The translations under genes were made by a program, and so were the position numbers. A stretch of DNA of 64,000 nucleotides from Gelatoporia subvermispora B (taxonomy: Eukaryota > Basidiomycota > Agaricomycetes > Polyporales > Gelatoporiaceae), in assembly GCA_000320605.2 (NCBI GenBank), contig KB445796.1:1683698-1747697 (forward strand), written 5' to 3'. The notes below the pieces were generated by a model. That model saw only the letters and a program-made list of their open reading frames with translations, made no database searches and had not been told where the DNA came from. Positions 11,581 through 23,379 of the stretch are shown here, piece after piece (the first letter of the stretch is position 1; every line of letters begins with the position of its first letter).

Positions 11581-13080
11581 TCACTGCTTTTTGGCCTCAC
11601 GCTCGAGCTTCCGGAGCGCCCGCTTGCGAATGCGGCGGTGCAAGTTCAACACGTAGCCACCAACGATGGACTTGCAGCCAACCACATGCTACGACCATGT
11701 CAGCAGCTATAGCTACTCATTAATGATGATCATGCGCACCAGGTACCAGTCGATGAGTGCATGACTCCAGTACGGGGTGCTGAGGCTGGGACGTCCCGAC
11801 CAGAACGCACCGCAAGACAGTCCGATCTGCTCAACCGATCAATCCGAGCCATCAGAACGACCGTCAGAATTGACACATACCTTCGAAAGGACAGCCCGGA
11901 CGTATTTCTTCGGTGTCGGAGTTGTTAGGTTTGGCCGGCGGATCTTGGACATGTTCGACACGACGAAGTACGCATTTGCGACCTCGACATCGATACCCTT
12001 GCCCTTTACTTCCTGCGAAAGCGCAGCCGCGAAGGAGAGCTGGAACGACTTGGACCCGGCGTAGGCAGCAAGCATCGGCGAAACGACGGTGATACCGGAG
12101 AACGAGCCAACGAACATGATCAAACCGCGTTTCCTGGTAAACGAAGACAAGTCAGAACATCAGATACTCCACGGGTAGCGAGCGGAGAATAGACTCACCT
12201 AGAGACCATTCCGGGGAGCAGCATATGCGTAACCTTGACGGTCGCGTTGACGTTAATCTTGAGGATGTTGTCAAGCTCCTCTTCGCTTGTGTCGACGAGG
12301 TCAGTGGGCATGTTATACGATCTGCCCACATTGTTGACTGATAGTGTGACGCGTTGTGTCGATAGATCACAACGGGCATTGGAAAGCGCACCCGTGTCCT
12401 CAGCGACGGGCATACTTCGATGAGAAGGTCGACGTACCAAGCACGCCAATATCCAGGCCAGCCAACTCAGCCTCAAAGCGCTTCCATTGCGCCTCGTCAT
12501 CAAGTTTGGAGAAGTCCATCTGGATGCCCTTGACTTGCACAGTTCCGCCAGCTAGCGCAATGATTGAGCGCGTCGTGGCATCGCGTGGCGGGTCAGCAAC
12601 TCACTAATGTCCTTGAGGTGGGCCTCCGTAGCTGCAACGTTCCGGGCAGCGACAGCAATGTTGAAGCCTTTCTGCGCGAGTTGGGTAGCGAATTCACGGC
12701 CAATACCATCAGATCCTCCGGTTATAACTAAAGAGCGAGGTTATCCATGGGATCGAAATTGTGGAGAGGGTCCACTAGAGGGCTCACCTGCCCATGCACC
12801 CCTTCCGGCACCATATCTCCTAAGCTACCAAAGAAAACCCGTGCTCAGTACTACCCGCGCGTACACAAGTGTATCACTCACGTTCTTTCCCGGAAGAACG
12901 AATGTCTGAAGGAGGACACTGGCTGTCTTCAGCGCAAAGTGGGCGAGCGACACCGAGCCAAAGATAAGAAGGGCCAGGGACAACCACGGGTGGTCCGCAG
13001 CTTCGTGAATGAGCTATCAGAGACACTGTCTTGAGTCAATGCGGTGTGAACTCACTGAGTTGCTGAGTAGTAGTCACCAT
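11581..13080 (-). CDS. IFA38: Very-long-chain 3-oxoacyl-CoA reductase (3-ketoreductase, IFA38 type)
   Basis: Short-chain dehydrogenase that performs the second step of microsomal fatty acid elongation, reducing 3-oxoacyl-CoA with NADPH at the ER. Nine exons can be joined: MVTTTQQL; a hydrophobic segment WLSLALLIFGSVSLAHFAL (membrane anchor); LRRYGAGRGAWA; the cofactor loop VITGGSDGIGREFATQL; a VQVKGIQMDF strand; VNNVGRSY with the conserved NNVG; the catalytic Ser in FVGSFSG and the Tyr-x3-Lys motif in AAYAGSKSFQLSF; then IGLSCGAFWSG...DWYL; and a basic tail RRIRKRALRKLEREAKKQ. The start is at 13078-13080 and the stop at 11581-11583. The final intron (about 11662-11712) removes an in-frame stop. 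The tail ends in Lys-Lys one residue off a canonical ER dilysine signal. All catalytic elements are present. Confidence 0.93.
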
Positions 13081-13623
13081 CTCGAGACGAGTTCTAGGTG
13101 TCTTTGTGCTCATGGTGAGAACGACGGCGAGCAAAAGATCGATTGACAGACTTACGCAACACGCCTCAGGCTGCAAGGGAGTTATGGGATGTCAACAGGG
13201 ATGCACACAGCTAGTACAACCCCAAGCCTTCAGCATCAGCTGGGACGCGTCCTTGGTGTGCGGGCGTCTATTCAGCGCGTCCTCACTGTCGGACGCGTCC
13301 AGCGACGCCGACTACTCTCGTGTAGAGCTGGATCAGCTTTATCCGTATGCAACGACATACGCAGGCAGGAAAAACTCCGAGGACATTAGACGATGTATGT
13401 ATGTAGTATTCGTGCAGCCTAAGTTGAACGAGTAGGACTTCTCATCAGCCAGCGCCGAGCGCCGAACGCTGTACTAAGCCAGGGGCGGCGGAACCAGTTC
13501 ATGCCAATACTATCCATCTCTTGAGGTGCTCTAGGTCGACCTCAGCATACTTCCATCTGGCGGGCGAGAGGTGCCGTAATACTTCTTGTGTTGAGACGTA
13601 ACTTGCGTTGCAGATCTCCCGCG
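13081..13623. other. Intergenic spacer between divergent IFA38 and GST genes
   Basis: About 540 bases upstream of both neighbours, hence two promoters. No convincing coding, RNA or repeat signal was seen. Confidence 0.45.
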
Positions 13624-15001
13624 ATGGGGCCAAAGCCCCCAGTCGTCCTGTACCAGTAAGTGAACTCTCCGTCCGGACTCCGTTCGTGATCACGGTCCGC
13701 TCACCAGCCACTCCAACCCGCTTGCGCCACATGTAGCTATGATGCATCTCCAATATCTACCGAAATCAAGAGCATTCTTACGCTGAAAGGGATTCCTCAC
13801 AAAAGGGTCGCTGTGAGTACCTTACCTCATGATCAGCTGCAGAATTATCGCTTCTAAACTCGATCAATATTAGGTAGCTAATATGCCACCTCGCCCGGAA
13901 TTGCGAATGCTCGGCATATCGTACCGACGTATTCCTGTGCTTGCAATTGGAAACGACATCTACTGCGATTCCGCCCTCATTGGGCCTACTCTTGAACGCC
14001 GCTTTCCGCCCTCCGAGGGCTACGGCACGATCTTTCCAAAGCGCAAAGGAGGCCGCGGTTCGGATTCGGGTGTCATCAAAGCATACTCAGAATTCTATAT
14101 AAAGAAGGCTCTCTCTGTTATGGTATCGAAGAGTATCCCAGTCCACAAGTTCGGGCCAGCTTTTGTTAAGGATCGAAGCGAGGTGAACTGCCTCACTTAG
14201 CACCCGAGTATTCGAGACCTGGTGTTGATCTTAAGAGTATAGTGGTGGGGCACTGAGATCGAAGACGCGAAGGTTCTGGAGGGACAATATCCGTACAACA
14301 GGAGTGCCCTCGCATCGCATTTGGTAAGTTTGTATTACTTATGAATCACAGCGTATTGAGCCTCATGTTGGTCAAGCTACTCCTTGAAGAGCAACTTGAA
14401 GATGGTCGCGAATGGCTGATGGATACGGAGTCACCCAGCCTGGCAGACATTTCCGCTCACCTCATTTTCAATTGGGTACGGTTCTTCAAGGCTTTACGCG
14501 GTGTTTACAAGGAACATCAATACCCCAATGTCGAATTGGTACAAACATATCTTCAGTTTGCGATACATAGCACTGACTATATATTGCAGTGGCTAAAAAG
14601 GTTTAGTGAGCACCTAGAAGCACAACAGAAGACAAGCAGGGCCGTCTTTGAGAACATCTCTGGAGAGGAAGGTGCTAAATTCATATGCTCATCGCCACAT
14701 CAGGATCCCACCGTTACAGGGTTTGACGAGATCGAAGCGAGCAGGCTGAAAGTAGCGTTGGGCGAAATCGTATCGGTTTCGCCATCCGACAACGGTGCGC
14801 CTCGTTCACTGGTGCATAATTAGTGAACCAAGGTCTCATCATATTTCAGGGAAAGTGCCGACAATCGGTAAGCTAGTTGCGCTGAGTCGACAGGACGTCG
14901 TGATCGAGACGATGGGCACTGAAGGGCGATCTGTGATATGCCATTTTCCTAGACTAGAGTACATGGTCCAGGCATCTTCGCATACAAGAACCAAACTATG
15001 A
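13624..15001 (+). CDS. Glutathione S-transferase-like protein (DUF7962 type), copy 1
   Basis: Probable cytosolic thioredoxin-fold transferase or glutathione-binding protein. The first exon MGPKPPVVLY joins over an intron at 13656 to HYDASPISTEIKSILTLKGI, a GST N-terminal pattern with a Ser-Pro where the active-site Ser/Cys normally sits. The third exon has PPRPELRMLGISYRRIPVLA, with the cis-proline segment (IPVLAIGNDIYCDS) that binds glutathione. Later exons WWGTEIEDAKVLEGQYPY, EEQLEDGREWLMDTESPSLAD and HLIFNWVRFF form the helical C-terminal domain with the conserved Asp of PSLAD. The last two exons contain EIVSVSPSDN and GKVPTIGKLVALSRQDVVI, a beta-rich tail found in this fungal subgroup. 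Seven introns, stop at 14999-15001. Copy 2 starts 340 bases downstream with the same exon plan. Confidence 0.85.
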
Positions 15002-15339
15002 CTGCTCACCGGCGCTTTGATTTTCTTTCCAATTTTCTGTCTTCCCATGTCACCTTTGAAGTCCACTAGCGGATCATCTGGAATTTTTGCCATTGTAGAA
15101 TACACCGGACCTGTATGTATAACATCCTGAGCAATAGTTTGACTATCCGCAGACCCTGGATAGCCGTAGCAGCGTTGGGCGCCCGGAGTTCGAAGCGGTT
15201 GATTTCGCGAAGCGCGCAGGCATCGTCAGTCGCCGAAATCCCGGCTTCGTCAGCCTTGGACTTGAACTCGAACTCTTGTTACTGTCAGCTAGTGCACCCA
15301 CAGAGAGATTTGACAAAGAACTCAACATATTGTTGCAAG
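15002..15339. other. Spacer between the two GST genes
   Basis: About 340 bases that must hold the 3' end of GST copy 1 and the promoter of copy 2. Nothing else is recognisable. Confidence 0.45.
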
Positions 15340-16705
15340 ATGGTCCCAAAGATGCCAGTCGTGCTATATCAGTAAGCTGCCGCAGCGAATCATCCGTTCA
15401 TAGTAGTACGCATGCGAACTCAAGAATACCTTGTCTACTCCGAATTTCAGCTATGACACATCTCCTATTTCTACCAAAATCAAGAACGTGCTCTCTCTGA
15501 AACGAATACCGCACAAACGAGTTCATGTACGTCATCCTTGCGTCTAATAGTCAAGCTATTCGATATGTCTGACTTACCGGTCTACTAGGTAGCTGATATG
15601 CCCCCTCGACCCGAGTTGCTCGCGCTCGGAGTGACATACCGACGTGTCCCCGTTCTGGCAGTTGGGAATGACGTATACTGCGACTCCAGTCTCATTGCAT
15701 CTGTTCTTGAGCAGCGATTTCCTCTGTCCGAGGGGTATGGCACAATCTTCCCCAAGCGGAAAGGAGGGGGGTCTTCGGATCCTGGCGTGGCAAAAGCATT
15801 CTCCACATTCTACATAGAGAAGATCATATTCCCGCTCGTTTCTGGTAATCTTCCGTTTCATCGGTTTCCACCGGAGTTCATAAAAGATAGGCAATTAGTG
15901 AGCAGCATTCACGCTTTGTCTTGTCGCTTACTTACATGACTTCCGCAGATGGGAATGAAATTCGAGACCGATGCGAAAGCTGCGGAAGCTCGCCACCCTA
16001 TTGCTAAGAGCGGGCTTTCATCGCATCTGGTGCATATTTTCTCTTGGGCTTGTATAACATTGCTGAGGCTCGCTTAGCTCTTCCTGGAAGAGCAACTTGC
16101 GGATGGTCGAGAATGGCTCCTCGACACAGAGACACCGAGTTTGGCTGACGTATCTGCCCACATCATCTACGATTGGATGAAACGCTTCAAGTCGATTAGA
16201 GACGTCTACCAAGCTCACCAATATCCTCGCACCCTCGCTGTGAGTTGTTCCCTTGGGCGTGACGCATGTATTTACATATATTATTCAATCACTTAGTGGC
16301 TCCAGAGATATTCGGAGTATATCAGCAAACAGGACAAAGCCAATGCAGCACCCTTCCAGAACATATCGGGCGAGGAGGCTGCTAGCACCATTCAAGCATC
16401 AGAGGCCCAGGACGCCGATGTCATCGGTTTTGACGATGTCGAAGCAGGCAGACTGCAAGTGAAACGCGGCGATACCGTTTCCATCCTGCCAACAGACAAC
16501 GGTAGTGTATTCCCCTCCAATGTCAGTGGCTTCATCTCATGTAGAATCGCCAGCGAAAGTGCCGACCGTGGGCAAGCTTGTTGCACTCAATCGCGAGGAA
16601 GCCGTCATTGGGATTAGTGGCCAGTCGGGGCGCATCGTGCGCTGTCACTTTCCCAGGCTGAACTTTTCTATCAAGCTCGCAACTCAGCCGAAGGCCAAGC
16701 TGTGA
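15340..16705 (+). CDS. Glutathione S-transferase-like protein (DUF7962 type), copy 2
   Basis: Tandem paralogue of the gene at 13624-15001 with matching exon borders and phases. It begins MVPKMPVVLY, then HYDTSPISTKIKNVLSLKRI after the first intron. It continues PPRPELLALGVTYRRVPVLA with the cis-Pro glutathione-site segment and NDVYCDSSLIASVLEQRFP. The helical domain includes MGMKFETDAKAAEARHPIAK, EEQLADGREWLLDTETPSLA and WMKRFKSIRDVYQAHQYP. The last exon reads ESPAKVPTVGKLVALNREE and ends TQPKAKL, stop at 16703-16705. Paralogues differ at many amino acids, so the duplication is older than that of the neighbouring dioxygenase pair. Likely role is detoxification or stress response, inferred from the family only. 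Confidence 0.86.
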
Positions 16706-16833
16706 CGATACACACCCAAGTCCAATGTTTACATATTTTGGTAACTGGCTGTATTTGTACACATCATGATCATGAACCACATCGCTCAGCTGGAACCGGA
16801 ACACGTGTGCATGTATGATACCGCTAACTCGCT

Positions 16834-18336
16834 TCATCTCACCACTACGTGATAGGGAATAGGCCCGTCAATGTGCATGCTTTCGACCGTACCGCCCGTC
16901 TTGAGCGCGTGCGCTTTCATCCTCTCGACTTCTTCCACGATCATTGCATCTTTACCGGCACGTGTACGCGGAGTAAAGCGCTTGCGCTCGGTAGTGATCT
17001 TCCAGTCGGGAAGGGAATCGACACCAAGAGACTTCAGGATCTTCAATTCGACCAAAGACTGAGGAGCCATCGGTACGGAGGGAGGCAAAATTGGGGAGCT
17101 GAGATACTCACATATTCAGAAGGATCCGCCCTGTTGAGGTTGAGGGGCTCTTTGAGGGTCACCGGTGGATTGGTTATAAAACGGGGTATACGACGATGAT
17201 TCTTCGACGCTGAGTGTGGCTGAGAAGGGAGTGTTATGTGAGCCTCATTTTGTGTGCCTCATTGATTGATAGATACTTGCCATGAAGGGATGGAGTAGTA
17301 TAACATCCCCGGCCTCTCCAGTCAACTACAGATCCCAGTGTCAGCACCGAGTCGCAGTATTACTGAACTAGCAAATACGAGTGCCATCAGACGCACCTCA
17401 ACAAATTCCTTGCACGATTGCACAGAACAGACCGAACGACTACCGTCCGGATCCTGTGAGAAGCTATCTGCGCCCTCGGGGTGCTTGTACAACCTGTGAA
17501 GCGATGGGTGAGTCAGACTGTCTATCTCTCGCGAATAACGCATGGTGCTTGCCATTGTACAACGTTCTTGATACCATCGGGTGCGATGTACGTACCACCA
17601 GCACGTGGCTTGATGTCGTTGAAGAGTACTATCACGGTGAGGCCCTGCTCTCCCGAATCGAGGAAGTGGGTGAACCTGTCGTTGTATGAGCACTTAGACG
17701 CACTATAGAGCGATAGACATGGTACCAATCTCCGTCGCTGGAGAAAAATTAGCCAAGTACCATCCGTGAGCAATACATTCGGGACTTACATGTGCCAATT
17801 ACCTAGCTCCTTCGGATCAATTTCACGCTTGGCGCATGTAAGTACACACGTTAGAAATATGCAAGCATGATGCTCACATCGACCCATTCTTCCGACCCCA
17901 AATTGACAATCAAACTATCCCCGCAGCTCTCAAAAAGTGTAGGGTCAATGCGATCCTCTCCTCCTAAGAGCTCGCCTATCACATGTAAATAGGTGACATA
18001 AACACGCGCATTTACTCAGGCAGAGACGGCGTACATATCGCGCCCCATGCTTTCGGCATAAACTCATTTGTTGGCACCTCACGGTGCATCGGCATGTGTA
18101 TCTATCGGTGCCATACATCGGTAGAGCTGGTAGACGAGAAATAGTGTTATACTGACCTTCTCCTTCACCCAGGAGGACATATCGTTCGGGTCGAAGCCAA
18201 GTCTAACCCAGACATCCTCAGTGAACCGTCTCAGGTGTTCCTCGCGGACGGCATTAGGTATCTTGACCCAACCGTGCTCTAGGAAGTGCTCTCGCTGCTC
18301 AGATGTGAGATAATTGAACTGTTTGGCTGCCATCAT
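16834..18336 (-). CDS. Phytanoyl-CoA dioxygenase (PhyH) family protein, copy A
   Basis: Fe(II)/2-oxoglutarate-dependent oxygenase family. Start at 18334-18336 (MMAAKQFNYLTSEQREHFLE); the first exon continues HGWVKIPNAV and DVWVRLGFDPNDMSSWVKEK. The iron-binding H-x-D is assembled across an intron: ELGNWHI joins DGDWYH (about 17740-17810). The jelly-roll core follows (FLDSGEQGLTVIVLFNDIKP, GGTYIAPDGI). The distal His lies in GDVILLHPFMAS and the 2OG-binding Arg region in RRIPRFITNPPVTLKEP (about 17105-17320). The last exon is LVELKILKSLGVDSLPDWKI through HVVVR, stop at 16834-16836. All three metal ligands and the Arg are kept. It is convergent with GST copy 2 (128 bases apart) and in tandem with copy B. 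The substrate cannot be told from the sequence. Confidence 0.85.
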
Positions 18337-18787
18337 TCTACTCCGTCGACAAGTACGAGGAGATGAGGTTCACGTCGTTCTCACATGGATAACACGCTTT
18401 ATGAAGCAGAATCATAAATAGACATGGATAACACGCTTTATATAGCAGAATCACAAATAGCGCATTATTGACCAGGTGACTGGTCTTCGATTGCCAGATA
18501 TGAGGTAGTCGCCTCTCAAGCCATTCATCCATCGGAGTATACTCGGCGTCGTGCGTTGCTAGAGTGTCACACTACACTGAACATAATTCAGTCGGAACTC
18601 ATGGCTCAGAACGTATTCAATGGAAAGCTTTGGTCTTGATGAGCTAACTCGCGGGCTCATGCCCACTCAAATTCAAATGTCTACATGCTTCGGTAACTCG
18701 CTGTATTTGTACGAACATGATGGTCATAAATCAAGTCGCTGAACTGGAATTGAAACACGTGTGCATGTATGTGAGCACCACCTCAGC
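18337..18787. other. Spacer between PhyH copies
   Basis: Holds the promoter of copy A (with the doubled 39-bp element) and the 3' flank of copy B. No other feature was seen. Confidence 0.5.
18383..18460. repeat. Two direct copies of a 39-bp element upstream of PhyH copy A
   Basis: Units at about 18383-18421 and 18422-18460 share acatggataacacgctttat and the following agcagaatcacaaatag-like half with few differences. Copy B of the gene has a single related unit at about 20336-20375. The element sits 50-125 bases upstream of the start codon, so it may be part of the promoter or 5' leader. Confidence 0.8.
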
Positions 18788-20293
18788 TCATCTCACCACC
18801 ACTTGATAGGGAATAGGCCCGTTAATGTGCATACTATCGACCGTACCGCCCGTCTTGATTGCGTGTGCTTTCATCCTCTCGACTTCTTCCATGATCATCA
18901 CATCTTTTCCGGCCCGGGTGCGCGGAGTAAAGCGTTTGCGCTCGGTGGTTATCTTCCAATCGGGAAGAGAATCGACACCCAGGGTCTTCAAAATCTTCAA
19001 TTCGACCAAAGACTGAGAAGCCAGCAGTGGTGGTACTGAAGACGACGAAATAGGGGAGCTGAAATACTCACATAGTCAGAAGGATTCGCCCTGTTGAGGT
19101 TGAGGGGCTCTTTGAGGGTCACCGGCGGATTGGTTATGAAACGGGGTATACGGCGATGATTCTTCGACGCTGAGTGTGGCTGAGAAACGGGTGTCGTGTG
19201 AGCGTTGTTCTGGGTGTTTCATTAATTGATAGACACTTGCCATAAATGGATGGAGTAGTATAACATCCCCGGTCTCTCCAGTCAACTACAGATCCCAGTG
19301 TCAGCACTTCGCATTACTGGAGAATACGAGTGCCATCAGACGCACCTCAACAAATTCCTTGCACGATTGCACAGAACAGACCGAACGACTACCGTCCGGA
19401 TCCTGTGAGAAGCTATCTGCGCCCTCGGGGTGCTTGTACAACCTGTGAAGCGATGAGTGAGTCAGACTGTCTATCTCTCGCGAATAACGCATGGTGCTTG
19501 CCATTGTACAACGTTCTTGATACCATCGGGTGCGATGTACGTACCACCAGCACGTGGCTTGATGTCGTTGAAGAGTACTATCACGGTGAGGCCCTGCTCT
19601 CCCGAATCGAGAAAGTGGGTGAACCTGTCGTTGTATGAGCACTTAGACGCACTATAGAGCGATAGACATGGTACCAATCTCCGTCGCTGAAAACAAATTA
19701 GCCAAGTGCCGCCCGTGAGCGTTGTATTCAAGACTCACATGTGCCAATTACCTAGATCCTTCGGATTAACGTCACACTGGGCCCATGTGAGCACACACGT
19801 TAGAAACATGCAAACATGGTGCAGGTGCTCACATCGACCCATTCTTCCGACCCCAGATTCACAATCAAACTATCCCCGCAGCTCTCGAAAAGTGTGGGGT
19901 CGATGCGGTCCTCCCCTCCTAAGAGTTCACCTGTCACATGTAAGGAGATGACACGAACACGCCTATATATCGTTCAGGCAGAGACAGCGTACACATCGCG
20001 CCCCATGCTTTCGGCATGAATTCCTTCGTCGGCACCTCACGGTGCCTCGGCATGTGTATCTATCGGCATCATACATCGGTAGAGCTGCTGGGCGAAAGAT
20101 GGTGGATACCGACTTTCTCCTTTACCCAGGTGGACTGATCATTCGGGTCGAAGCCAAGTCTAATCCAGACATCCTCAGTGAACCGTCTCAGGTGTTCATC
20201 GCGGACGGCACTAGGTATCTTGACCCAACCGTGCTCCAGGAAGTGCTCTCGCTGTTCCGAGGTGAGATAATTAAACTGTCTGGCTGCCATCAT
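18788..20293 (-). CDS. Phytanoyl-CoA dioxygenase (PhyH) family protein, copy B
   Basis: Near-identical tandem copy of the gene at 16834-18336, with the same exon plan. It starts MMAARQFNYLTSEQREHFLE at 20291-20293 and carries KIPSAVRDEHLRRFTEDVWI. The HxD motif is split by an intron at about 19690-19760, and the FLDSGEQGLTVIVLFNDIKP core is identical to copy A. GDVILLHPFMAS carries the distal His (about 19250-19280) and PPVTLKEPLNLNRA follows. The last exon ends in PYQVVVR with the stop at 18788-18790. Amino-acid differences from copy A are few and mostly conservative (for example D/S in the linker, H/Q near the end). Both copies look functional. Confidence 0.84.
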
Positions 20294-20681
20294 TCTACTC
20301 CGTCGACAGGTATGAGGAGGGGCTCATGTCACTCTCATATGGATAACACGCTTTATAAAGCATAATAATAGATAGCGTATCATTGACCAGGTGACTGGTC
20401 TTCGATCGCCAGATATGAGGCTGTTGCTTCTCAAGCCACTTCATCCATCGGAGTATCCTCGGCGTCGTGCGTTGCCAGATTGTCACATTGCACTGGACGC
20501 AACCCAGTCGGGACTCATGGATCAAAACGTATCAAATGGAAAGTGTTGGCTTCGATGAGCTAATCCGCGGGCTCAGCAAGCAGAGAGATGGCCATTCTCG
20601 ACTCGACAATGATACAGATAAACAATGAGCCTTCAGTGAAGGAACATGCGCAAGGCAGGCAAATAGGGCCGAAACAACCCG
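20294..20681. other. Promoter side of PhyH copy B and 3' flank of the proline-rich gene
   Basis: The first 270 bases repeat the upstream region of copy A; the rest is unique. No gene was seen. Confidence 0.5.
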
Positions 20682-23379
20682 TCATGAATCCTCCGAGTCG
20701 TCCGAGTTATCATCCCTCCAATCATCATCGATCTCCCTCAGCAAAGTCAAGAACTTGTTGACTTGCATCCCTGTGGAGATAGGCGGGGTCTCCTCAAACA
20801 TCGCCACAATGCGAGGATCTTCGCATCGCTCCCCGTCTGCACCATACAACGTGTACAGTCTCGAGATCTCCTCGCAGTCGTCACTCCATGAAGACTTCAA
20901 TCCAAGCGCCATCAAGATGTGCGCCTGAGATCAACAATCCAGTCAGGTTATCTGTCGACCCTATCATTTATGCGACGTACCCTTGTGATCATGACACCCG
21001 GAGCTCCAGTAACGTCCGCTGGAGTAAATGTAGGGTTCGAGGTATACTGGTCAAACTTGCTTTGGACATAGCGATACTGCTCGAGGTGCTTTGCGACAGA
21101 AATGACGCTGTTACGAGCCCGCACGAACTCCGCCCAACCTGGTTCCTTCGTAATGACCGATTTTAGGTACATGCTCACCGCAGTGTCTGCGGGTCCGTGA
21201 GAGATAGCGGTTGGCAGGGTCGCAGATGGGACACGCGGTTGTGGGCCGCCCACGAGGCGCCTGGAATCTACTTGCGACGACGGAACGTTGAAGATACTGC
21301 GCGACGAGGCTGTCGAGAAAGCTGACATCGAGGTGGACATCCCAAACGCGGAGGAGACAGTGCGAGGTGGATTCCAGTTGACCTCACGTGTCATCGTTGG
21401 CCTTGTTGACATCAAGTCGCTTCGATCGCCTCTACTACGCTTATGTGCAGGATAAGCGGACATGTCCTCATCATCCGAGCTGGAGGGCTCCGAGTTGTCC
21501 TCTGGAATCGGGCGAGAAGTGGGCGTATCAAAGAGTCCCATCTCCTTGGGTGATGGCAATGCCCGCGCAGCTTCTCGTACATAAGGTCCAGACGGGCGTT
21601 TTGGAAGCGGTAACTGTGGGCGCGGCGGAGAGTAGTAGGAAGGTTGAGGGTGAGGTGAGGGTTCGGAGTCCGTAGGCGATGTGTACGAGGCTGGTGAAGG
21701 CTGATGCTTGCACTCGTACGGCGACGGCTGGTTGAAAGGATATGGGCTCTCCCTCGGACTGTCATAACTTCCTGATGTGCGAGATGCATCCGATCGAAGC
21801 CGTTTCCGCGCAAGAGCGGGAGGATGGCTGCCATATTCGCGTTCAGGAGTTGGATCAGGGTTGTCCAACGGAAACGGCTGCGGAGACGTTCCAGGTCCAG
21901 GAGACGGAGACGTCATCGGATCGGTCACAGGAGTCAATAATTCACGTTGTACTGTGGGGGTATGGCTCCTGTTTACAGGTGGCGGATCGGGCGCTGGATA
22001 CTGCGAGGGATTAAGCAGTTAGTCGAGAATCTGGAGACGGTCCTTGTTTTTGAAATACATACATCCTCAATGAACACCTCCAAGGTCCTTTCTTTAGACA
22101 CTCTCAAGTTTGCCGAGGTGCAGTCATTCCCATCTTCAGGACTGACCCTCAGGAAGACTTGTTTCCATTTACCGCGTTTCGTGGAGACTTTGGCGCGTCC
22201 TATGTTGCACCCCGGAATCTGTTCAGAGTTCTGGAACTGCAACTAGTAATCGGGGAGCGCACCATCGATCCTGGCAGTCGAAGACTGCAACGCCTCAGCG
22301 ACATCCTGCGCGTCCGCCCAGAAGCCACCCTGAGAGGCGTCGTCCTGCTTCAGCGGTACTCGAACTTCCGCAAGGAGATTCTCAGTCTTGCCTCCACGCG
22401 TATCCTCAATCAGCAATGTCAGCACACGCAAGACCTTCGTCGACTTCGCTGAGAGATCCGCGGCGGGGCTTGGCGCCGGCGTATGCCCCGCAGTGTGTGA
22501 TGGGGGCGACGCTTGCGAGGGATGCTGACCATGTTGGGTGTTGTGAGGATGCGAAGTCTGGTGTATGGCAGGGCTGTATTGTTCGTTGTGCGCTGCAGGC
22601 GAAGGCGTCGTGTAAACACTGTCGGGAGGACTGGGTTGTCCCGTATACTGATAGTTAGCACCATACGATATATGTGGAGGAGGGTATGAGGTAGCGGGTG
22701 GAGCATGTTGACGACCCACTGGCGGCAGGTTTGGGGGCTTTGAATGGTGGGGGTGATTGGATGGTGCCTTGGAGCGTTCTCTTTCATAGTCATGTCGGTA
22801 GTACGATGCAGCAGATCGATGGGTTGTCGCTGGAGGAGGACGTAATGGTTGTGCAGAAGTGTTCTGGCCATTATTGCGCGCTGTTGAGGTAGGTGGATGA
22901 GCAGCCTGTCGTGGGGTATTCGATGGACGATGTGACGGTGCCGTGGATGTGGGACGACGAGGTGTCGCAGGTGGGTTCGGCGCAGTTTTTGATTGTTGTG
23001 GGACCCGGAAGTCTGCACGGTAGGGACCCAGCCCTTTCGGCTTGTACGGTTCTGATGCCCGGGGGTCGTGGTCGTAGTCTTGCACACGGAACGCTGTTCT
23101 GGTACCTGGCGGTCGCCCGTTGCTAGAAGGGTTCACCGACGCAGAGGCAACAGACCCATTCCCCTGTTCTTTCTCTTTGCCTTTCGAAGATTTCTTCTTG
23201 CCAGGTGGAGGGTCGGTATTATCGGGAATGCCTTGACCTGGAAGGAACTGCATGGTAGGTGTCGGCGGAATCGTTGCTTGGTATGTGTTCTGCACCGACG
23301 CGCTCGGATCGTTCCGGCCGAAGCCAACAGGTTGCCGTAGCACCGGCACATCTACTGTCAAGAGCGAGGGCAATGACAT
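20682..23379 (-). CDS. Large proline/serine-rich protein of unknown function
   Basis: Open frames join over three introns: 22243-23379 (disordered, rich in Pro, His, Ser, Thr, Gln), about 22055-22200, 20990-22000 and the last exon to the stop at 20682-20684. After the disordered region comes a folded-looking segment spanning an intron at about 22195-22262: VLRVLTLLIEDTRGGKTENL, then QGGFWADAQDVAEALQSSTA, GRAKVSTKRGKWKQVFLRVS and SANLRVSKERTLEVFIED. A second Pro/Ser-rich part carries a basic patch (AHKRSRGDRSDL). A C-terminal helical domain (EFVRARNSVISVAKHLEQYR; LMALGLKSSWSDDCEEISRL) ends in an acidic Asp/Ser/Glu tail. It resembles an uncharacterised Agaricomycete family; a nuclear or regulatory role is only a guess. 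A further 5' exon ending SSSPSPPP may exist near 23515-23560, so the start is uncertain. Confidence 0.78.

Larger units (their letters stand above)
16834..20580. repeat. Tandem 1.95-kb segmental duplication covering two PhyH genes
   Basis: The stretch from about 16834 to 18660 and that from about 18788 to 20580 are the same sequence at about 1,955 bases offset, including introns and roughly 270-300 bases upstream of the start. A long block (17381-17690 against 19330-19640) is almost identical, while other introns differ by small indels, for example near 17340-17380. Confidence 0.9.

Noticed and set aside
22419..23087. Minus-strand open frame rich in His, Arg and Thr (222 codons)
   Set aside because: It is a shifted reading of the proline-rich gene exon, whose frame is longer and joins properly to later exons.
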